Assembly (NCBI RefSeq): GCF_032118995.1
Contig: NC_092666.1
Span: 14,757,950-14,821,949, forward strand
Length of the DNA: 64,000 bases
Direction of reading: 5' to 3'
DNA from: Asterias amurensis
Lineage: Eukaryota > Echinodermata > Asteroidea > Forcipulatida > Asteriidae
This document shows positions 57,095 to 64,000 of the stretch, piece by piece; position 1 is the first letter of the stretch; each line of letters begins with the position of its first letter. The notes under the pieces were generated by a model. The model was not told where the DNA came from, did no database searches, and was given only the letters and a program-made list of their open reading frames with translations. A program made the position numbers and the translations under genes.

Positions 57095-57649
57095 GGCGCA
57101 CACTCGTCAAAACTTACCCATGCAGTGCGTAAGTTTAGAAACGCCCATTTACACACAATTTGTGTAGAAATCTGATAAGATCTAGAGTGTAAAAAGCGCC
57201 AACCCCGTCTGAAACAACCCGGCACCGTTTTGGCTCTCGAATCGCCCGCCCCTTTCGCGACACTTGATCACTGTTCAGACACACCCCCTCTCTGTGACGT
57301 CAATTTTACGGCAACTATTGCCAATCATTATATATACCACGTGTCAAGGTTTAGTTTTGAAGAAGTGGGCGCAGACCGAATTTCTTTAAAGCATTCATTT
57401 CCACCTGTTTTTATTCGTCCAAACAAGCGCAAGCTTAAAAATTGATGACACTGCACTTAAAAAAAAATGGCAGGGCGTGGCTCGTTTTGTACAAATTATA
57501 TGTAAAAGTAAACTTTATTTAAGGCCGGGGTGTCAGCAGTTCTGGGTCATTGAAGTTGAAGTTATACAATGAGTTCAAGTTCGCAACGAGTCAATGTAGT
57601 ATGTAAACGGCTTACATCGAAATATTCAGTGACTAGATCATGTGATATC

Positions 57650-57725
57650 AGTGCAATAGATTCGAACTGACAACTTTGTGATTGCAAGTCATATAGTATA
57701 ACCACTGGACCAATGTGAAACCTTT
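57650..57725 (-). mobile_element. tRNA-like SINE head
   Basis: Minus strand: TGGTCCAGTGGTTA A box, TTGCAATC anticodon-loop-like stretch, AGTTCGAATCT B box. The acceptor stem does not pair. Confidence 0.45.
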
Positions 57726-57759
57726 GAATGTGGTGCGCTATCCATTTTTATGGACGCAT

Positions 57760-57960
57760 ATAGGGCCCAATTTCATGGCTCTGCTTACCGCCGAATTCTG
57801 CGCTTACGATCGCGATTCCCCGCTTACGTGCAAGCGCCGAATTTCTGCGCTATAGCCTTGTAAGCGTAGAATGCCTAGTAACGTGAAGTACGCACGCGCA
57901 GAAGCCAAAAACTCGTGAAATACGCTTGCCGTAAGCACAGAATTAATAATAACTAGACAT
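57760..57960. mobile_element. Palindromic MITE family F, diverged
   Basis: Starts GGGCCCAATTTCATGGCTCTGC; the matching right end is partly lost (CGTAAGCACAGAATTAAT). Confidence 0.65.
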
Positions 57961-58084
57961 TAAGTGTTTGTGAACAAACACGAAGCTGTTCCGTGTTGTT
58001 TTGCTTGGATTATGTGCTTCATTGCCCAAGGAATATATAACTGAAAAAAAGGTTTCAAAAAAGTTGTGTAGCTTTTGTTATAAA

Positions 58085-58715
58085 GTCTTACTTCCCGGTT
58101 GACACGTTAGTAAAGGTCAACATGGGCCTACAGCTACCAAAGATTAATCTGCAATGCCAAGGATTCTATAAAATCGGTTGTGTAGATCTTGATACATAGT
58201 CCCACTTCCGGTTGACCCAGAAGTTGGTGTCAACTTGGGGTCACAGTTTTCCAAAGCTATTATTTATTGCCTTAGAGTCTATAACTGAAGATTGAACATT
58301 AGCTTTTTACTTTTTTAGATATGGGCTCACTTCCGGTTGACCCGGAAGTAAAGGTCAACATGGGGTCAAAGTTGTTTCAAACTAATCGTGAATGCCCAAG
58401 GAGTCTATAACTAAAAAAAACTGAATCTGTTGAATAATTCTTGAGATATGGTCCCACTTCCGGTTGACCAGGAAGTAGGGGTCAACTTGAAGTCACGTTT
58501 TTTTGAAAGTTAATATTTTATGCCTAAGGAGTTTAAAACTGAAAATATTTTGAAAATCTGCTGTATAGTTCTTGAGATATGGTGACACTTCTGGTTGACG
58601 CGGAAGTAGAGGTCAACTTGAGGTCACATTTTTTTCAAATTAATCTCCAACCCCCAAGCAGTCTTTAAGAACAAACAGTTGAAATGTCAGCAGTGAAGTT
58701 CTTGAGATATGATGC
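58085..58715. repeat. Degenerate ~125-bp tandem repeat (ACTTCCGGTTGACC)
   Basis: Five diverged units, each with a palindromic ACTTCCGGTTGACCCGGAAGT, then GGTCAACWTGGGGTCA, AGGAGTCTATAACTGAAA and TTCTTGAGATATGG. No open frame persists through the array. Confidence 0.85.
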
Positions 58716-59334
58716 TGCAAAGATTTCTTAATTAACATGCAAATGAGGGTCACTGGTGGTTAGTTAATAAAGAATTTTAATATGTTTTATGATAGGAATT
58801 AAGCTAAACATCCTAAAGCTTCCATTTGATATTATTGACGTGTTTCAAAACACATAATTAATTTGTAGGATACTCCTTTATTTTCCTACTCCTGCCGATA
58901 GGGGGCGCTTATGAGACATTTCAATTGCACGATTTCTGCACGGTAATGTCTGTATCTGACTCTGTATTTGTATGTGTACGTCGCAGAGCCCAAAACTGTC
59001 ATAAAATGTCAAGTAATAATTTCCCCTATAGAACACGGCCCAGTTTTATGGCTCTGTCTGCTTCAACCAAACTCTGCCCATTTATTATACAACCATCCAT
59101 TCTATTACTGTGCAGGCGCTGAAATATCTGTGCAATTAGTATAAAGCAAAGATTACATATGATAAGTTTCCCCGCCACAAGCAAAAATATCCCTGCTAAG
59201 CTGTGAAGTATGCGAGCCTAGAAAAGCACACAAACAAAAGAAATCCCTGCTATATGCAGTCTATTTCGCTTGACGTAAGCGCAGAATTCAATTCTTCTGC
59301 AGAGCACTGAATCTTTTTCATTAAGCAAATTCCA

Positions 59335-59805
59335 ATCATGACTCGACTAGTCGCACCTCAAACCTAACTACGACACTTGTCGAGATAAAATACAGATTCT
59401 CAAGATTTGTGCCGCTATGTGCCGCAAAGGCAATATTAATTATGTTGCGAATGGGTGTGACTAGTAAATTTTACTACTCGACTAGTCGCACCTCAAACCT
59501 GACTACGACACTTGTCAAGATAAAATACGGATTTTCAATATTTGTGCCGCTATGTGCCGCAAAGGCAATAATAATTATGTTGCGAATGGGTGTGACTAGT
59601 GAATTTTACTACTCGACTAGTCGCACCTCAAACCTGACTACGACACTTGTCGAGATAAAATACGGATTGTCAAGATTTGTGCCGCAAAGGCAATATTATA
59701 TTTGTTGCGAATGGGTGTGACTAGTGAATTTTACTACTCGACTATAGTCACACCTCAAACCTGACTACGACACTTGTCGAGATAAAATACGGATTGTCAA
59801 GATTT
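59335..59805. repeat. ~125-bp tandem array with CTAGTC palindromes
   Basis: About 3.5 units, each containing CTCGACTAGTCGCACC, ACACTTGTCGAGATAAAATAC, GTGCCGCAAAGGCAAT and GGGTGTGACTAGTGAATT. The palindromic junction resembles the start of the 189-bp unit at 37.6-40.0 kb, so the two arrays probably derive from related element ends. Confidence 0.85.
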
Positions 59806-60351
59806 GGATTGGCATGAGCGTGGAAACAGGTTTAATTAATAGACAATTATATGCTGATTACCAATACATAAATCCACAATCGTCAAACTAGCCAGTTTGG
59901 AAGTTATTTGCATTTTAATTAAGCAATGTGAAAATAGCGCCCTCTATTGGCCATTTTTAGAAAACTGTGTACATTTCAATGGAGCATTGATGCAAGGAAT
60001 TATTTATCATGAAAGGGTGATCTATTTTAGGACTTCCCTTCCTCAAAAGTTGCAATAAAATGGTTCATTAGGGGTGGTTCTAACGCTGTCTACTTAAAAA
60101 TACAAATATTTTATCCTTAAACAGAGAAGTATTATTTTTTAACAATAATTTTGTTGTTCCAAACACAGTTAGATTTACTGTCAACACATTTTAGAGACCA
60201 TCTAAATATTTAAAAAATTGTTGTTCAGGTCATACTAGGGAAAACTACTACCTCTCTCCCACATGTTTTAATATGGATATTTTATGTTTACTATGACAGA
60301 ACATCTTAGGCCGCCAACTTTATCTTAATTAATATCCCTACTTATAATAAG
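59806..60351. other. No gene recognised
   Basis: A/T-rich. Confidence 0.45.
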
Positions 60352-61478
60352 TTAACACAAAACAACATTTTCTTCTTTATGAAATTTTTGCTTTATTCCG
60401 TCAAGGCCACCCTTTTTCAGGCTTTTCCCATCCTGTTTTGATAATAACAAATACTCCATGTCCTCTGTCTGCATGGACAATCTCTGCCCTAACATGATAC
60501 TCTGTTCATCAAGTATGAAGAATCCACATCTAGTAATAATTTGTTCAGTGAACAATTTATTTCAAGTAAAGAAAAATTTCCCTTTTTTCACTTCTGTTTT
60601 TGCATTGAATCTTCAAAGAATATTTTGTAACTATCAAAAAAGATTAAGTAAACTTTAAAAGTAAGTAGTTTATAATAGAGACCGACATTATTTATTTGTG
60701 GTTTTAAGTTTTTACTATAGCTTTACTCATCTGTTTACATGAAGATACATAATTATCTCAATTTGAATTATTATTTGCCATTAATATTCTTTATCAGACT
60801 TATCACTGTTTTTAATCAGAGCTTTAGTTTTTACACTTTCACAGTTTGTGCACTTGCAATTTAAGTATATGCACGGTAGACTTTTGTCCGAACAAAGTTT
60901 GCCTTGACCACATCTACGTTTTTGCATGAGCAATGTACATGTTTACATTATAGAATGCTGTCAAGCGCTTGGAGTAGGTTTGTTTTGAGTAGGTTTGCTT
61001 CGAGATGGTACATCTGGAACTTTTTCAACAGCACTGTATCCTTACTTAGTTGACGTTGCTATGCTGTCTCATCAAGTGTCCCGTTAAAAAGAGGTTACGA
61101 TCTGTCATTTTAAAAGATACGTAAACAAAATTGTTTAAAATAAATTCCCTTTTTAAACTATTATTGTCAATTATATAATGGAAATTCAGCTGTTTTTTGC
61201 ACCAACAATTACATATTGTACATCTATCATGAAACAACGACAAATAAGTTAATGAACTTGTACCAGTTTATGTTGAATGGGTTTGCATTTATTCAAATTG
61301 AACGCATACTTTGTTTGTAAAAACACAGATAAAACTTCATAGTTACCTGGCAATGTTAACATCAGCACAATGTTGTCCTTACACATGTGGGGACAAACTC
61401 CTCAACTCTGAAAGTGTCCTCATCAGCCAGCACCAATTGATTGTATAGTGGGCATGTTCGGTCGTTTGACGCAGTCGC
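60352..61478 (-). other. Protein-like minus-strand segments, unassigned
   Basis: Three stretches read like protein but are not joined by clear splice sites: 61478-61362 (39 codons including stop, containing LYNQLVLADEDTFRVEEFVP), 61243-61046 (containing CTICNCWC and LTGHLMRQHS) and 60555-60352 (containing FFILDEQSIMLGQRLSMQTE). Acceptors before them are weak. They could be exons of one minus-strand gene starting near 62463, or fragments of an old transposase. I do not recognise a family. Confidence 0.15.
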
Positions 61479-61559
61479 CTATGATCAATTCTGCTAGTAA
61501 TATAACCAGTCGAACACCTTTTTAGTTGAAAGTTCACCTGAACACAGTCTGTTGAGAAA

Positions 61560-62409
61560 TAAACAAAATTAAAGTCATGGTGGTATTGTCACAAGAATGT
61601 TAAACTAGCCACGTTTCGTGAGTTGACAGCGGGCCAGCCATGTTAAACACATCTCTAAACTGCATCATTCCCGAATGGACATCGACCCTTAGAAAAACAA
61701 TTAAACTGGTTTCTAATCAACTGGGGTGTTTCAGACAAACAAATTTTAAACGGTGCCTCACCGTTACTGTATGGATATGATAAACAAGCAAGTTTTCACT
61801 CAGATGGGAATAGACAATCAACATTTGCAGGTCACGTTCAAGGCCCCCATAGTTCAAATAACAAAATAAAATAAATACAAATGAAACAAGTTATATTTTA
61901 AATTAAAAAAATCATTTTACTTTGAGTTAATACAAAAATAAATCAAGGCCATTGCTTCATGATCATTGATATTGTGCCAGATGAAAGAAAGGATAAAGAA
62001 TTGAACAAAAAATTGTTTCATTTTCCGATTGGAATGTAGATCTAGTAACAATTTATAAATAAGCATTTTTTCCCCTGAAAATATCGCAAGGATCTGTGTA
62101 TTTTATACAGCCAAAACAGCATGATCAGATTGTTAGACAGTCAGTAAGTAACTGGACATGCCGGACAAAATAATATTCAGAATCATTAAATCATATTGAC
62201 AGCTTGACATGATTGAGACTGATTGAAACTGTTATAAAATAAAGACTCATGATGTCATAGGCCTAGTCTAGTCACACTGTGAAAGCTTGGCATGGCAACA
62301 ATCATTTATGAATGAACAACAGGGAAATGAATCAATACTAAAACAAATACGATAAGGTTGCGATATTTTTAAATTTAAGTTGAAAAAGGTACTGTTGTCT
62401 TGACGTTAC
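61560..62409. other. No gene recognised
   Basis: A/T-rich; would be an intron if the candidate exon at 62410-62463 belongs to a gene extending leftward. Confidence 0.35.
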
Positions 62410-62463
62410 CTGTGATAGAGATCGGAGGATCTTACCGACCTTCCGTCTGTGATAGTTGTCCAT
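62410..62463 (-). CDS. Possible short first coding exon, unidentified gene
   Basis: On the minus strand an ATG with A at -3 and G at +4 opens an 18-codon frame (MDNYHRRKVGKILRSLSQ) that ends exactly at CAG followed by GTAACG, a plausible donor in phase 0. A second donor-like GTAAG lies inside it. No downstream exon can be assigned with confidence and the peptide matches no family I recognise. It could be chance. Confidence 0.2.
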
Positions 62464-63775
62464 CGTCGTGTTTTACGTGTCCGTAATTTGGGCTAGACAT
62501 TACCACATCTTTGATGACATTTTCACACTTGACCGTACTCTAATTCTTTTCCTTCTTCAAATACATGCAAAGAAATGTCTTCAACTCTTTTCCGAAAATG
62601 GAAAAGCTTTCGTTTCAACGCTAGACAAATGCACAAAGACACTTTTTGTGACATGTTTTTTTCTCACACCACGACGGAGTCTGTGTGTTGTTCGTCTCCA
62701 ACGTTGTACAGAGGTCGTGACCTCGTGCACATGATAATAGCTCTACCGCTATTGGTTAATTCATCGCAACCGCTGCCGTGCGGTCTTGTTAAATCGTCGT
62801 TGATTGGTCATTTTGTCCCCAGCCTCGCACTTTTCATCGCAAAAATTGCAGTTAAATGTGCCCATTACAAGCAAACTTGCGAAAAGATCGATTGTGGATT
62901 TATTGTACGTTGATTTCTATATTTTTCTTCCCAATTCAAGATAATAAAAATGCTCATCTTTGATATGCGTCGCGAAACTGCACGATATTCGGCAACGCCC
63001 GCTGGTCTATATGCTGCTCAATGCACCGCATACTTACACGTGGTGACCGCAATGCACCGCATGCTTACACGTGGTGACAAAGTACGTGTACATGTAATCG
63101 TAAAATCTTTACGCGCAATCAATGGGGAATTTTGTAGTTCTTTATACATGAATTTTGAAATGTTCAACCTCTCTTTTGAGCCGGAAGACAAAATAAAAAT
63201 CGGGTCATGTCTGTGAGGTGTTTACGGAGTTTTTAATGCCCTTTCCGATGATGTATTGATTTTAAAGATCCCTTATGTAGATCTAAAGTTATGTTTTTCT
63301 GAAATAATAAACTTTGAATTAGTGTATCTCGTCAACTGATGACGTCATCGTGACGTAACAACTTTAGTATCATCTTCTAGTTATTGTCTACCTGTGTGCA
63401 AAGTTTCAACTTAATGCAAGCTTCGCATCTATGCTTTTTCTTGCGGACAATCGACGAGAAGTAGAATAAGAAAAAAAAACCAAAAACTAGATATAGTGTT
63501 TGTAAAAACAAACACTAGGTGTTCGGCTATTGTTGGGTCAGTGTTTGAATAAATGAAATAAGTATTGTAAGTTTCCCGTCAAATTACAAAGAAATCAAAA
63601 CCAAACAGTTTTCTTGATGTGTAATAATTTTATGGAAAAAGCATCAAAAAGTGTACATTTCAACCTAAAAGCCTTTAAATAATGCCTTTTCAAAGCATTT
63701 TACAGGCTCTTCCAGTTTAAAAGGGTCAAAAAGTCAAGAGAAGGTCACCAACATACCCATTTTTGTGGAATACGT
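62464..63775. other. No gene recognised
   Basis: CGCAATGCACCGCATGCTTACACGTGGTGAC occurs twice in tandem near 63015 and 63048, and a TGTTTGTAAAAACAAACA hairpin lies at about 63500. Confidence 0.45.
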
Positions 63776-64000
63776 GAGGCCCTTTCATATGATGTATAGA
63801 TTGTCAAAATAGATGATGTGTTTGAGGAAAGGTGAACTGATGAATAATGGCGACTGGAGAAGAGACTAACTAACCAGAAGGGAAATGTTTGTTGAAAACG
63901 CCTTGAAAACAGACTACGTAAGTAAAGCCCTTTCATATGATGTATAGATTGTAAAAATAGCTTTTGTGGTTGAGGAAATGTGAACTGATGAGTAATGACG
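63776..64000. repeat. ~150-bp direct repeat running off the window end
   Basis: CCCTTTCATATGATGTATAG at 63780 recurs at 63930, followed by the same GAGGAAATGTGAACTGATGA segment. A more diverged relative lies near 63239. The second unit is cut by the window edge. Confidence 0.75.

Noticed and set aside
56950-57103. Longer N terminus for the saposin protein
   Set aside because: The extension would start at GTG right at the TATA box; the ATG at 56950 gives a proper signal peptide.

Overview
This window is eukaryotic nuclear DNA from an invertebrate animal. The genes are split by GT-AG introns and separated by A/T-rich DNA packed with short non-autonomous mobile elements. The protein families and the palindromic repeat landscape fit a deuterostome invertebrate, most likely an echinoderm (perhaps a sea star). 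That assignment is inference, not proof. There is no prokaryotic operon, CRISPR array or phage.

Three protein-coding genes can be rebuilt exon by exon, all on the minus strand. (1) 12644 down to 9438 is a three-exon, 139-residue PEA15 orthologue: one death-effector domain plus a C-terminal ERK-docking tail. (2) 48309 down to 35324 is a nine-exon hormone-sensitive lipase (LIPE/HSL) of 835 residues, with the HGGG oxyanion motif, the GDSAGG nucleophile elbow and the complete Ser/Asp/His triad. (3) 56950 down to 50295 is a six-exon secreted protein of 212 residues with two saposin-B domains and all twelve domain cysteines. Splice phases agree across every junction of all three. Weak protein-like segments on the minus strand between 60.3 and 62.5 kb may be a fourth, unidentified gene or a relic.

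The genes work in different processes (lipid mobilisation, ERK/apoptosis signalling, lysosomal or secreted lipid binding) and show no sign of being a functional cluster.

Repeats dominate the rest. A ~360-bp element with TTAA flanks occurs about 20 times, and two further families (~400 bp and ~370 bp) share the TTAA target. There are Harbinger-like palindromes with TAA/TTA duplications, several other foldback families, tRNA-derived SINEs, a LINE 3' end and retroelement fragments carrying a hammerhead-ribozyme-like core. LIPE intron 7 holds a 2.5-kb satellite of thirteen 189-bp units with a higher-order pattern. Other tandem arrays lie at 26.4, 43.0, 58.1, 59.3 and 63.8 kb. Notable local events are a foldback element inserted about 12 bp from a PEA15 splice donor, decayed duplicate pieces of LIPE exons 5 and 6, and a tandem duplicate beside the saposin gene that has lost its exon.
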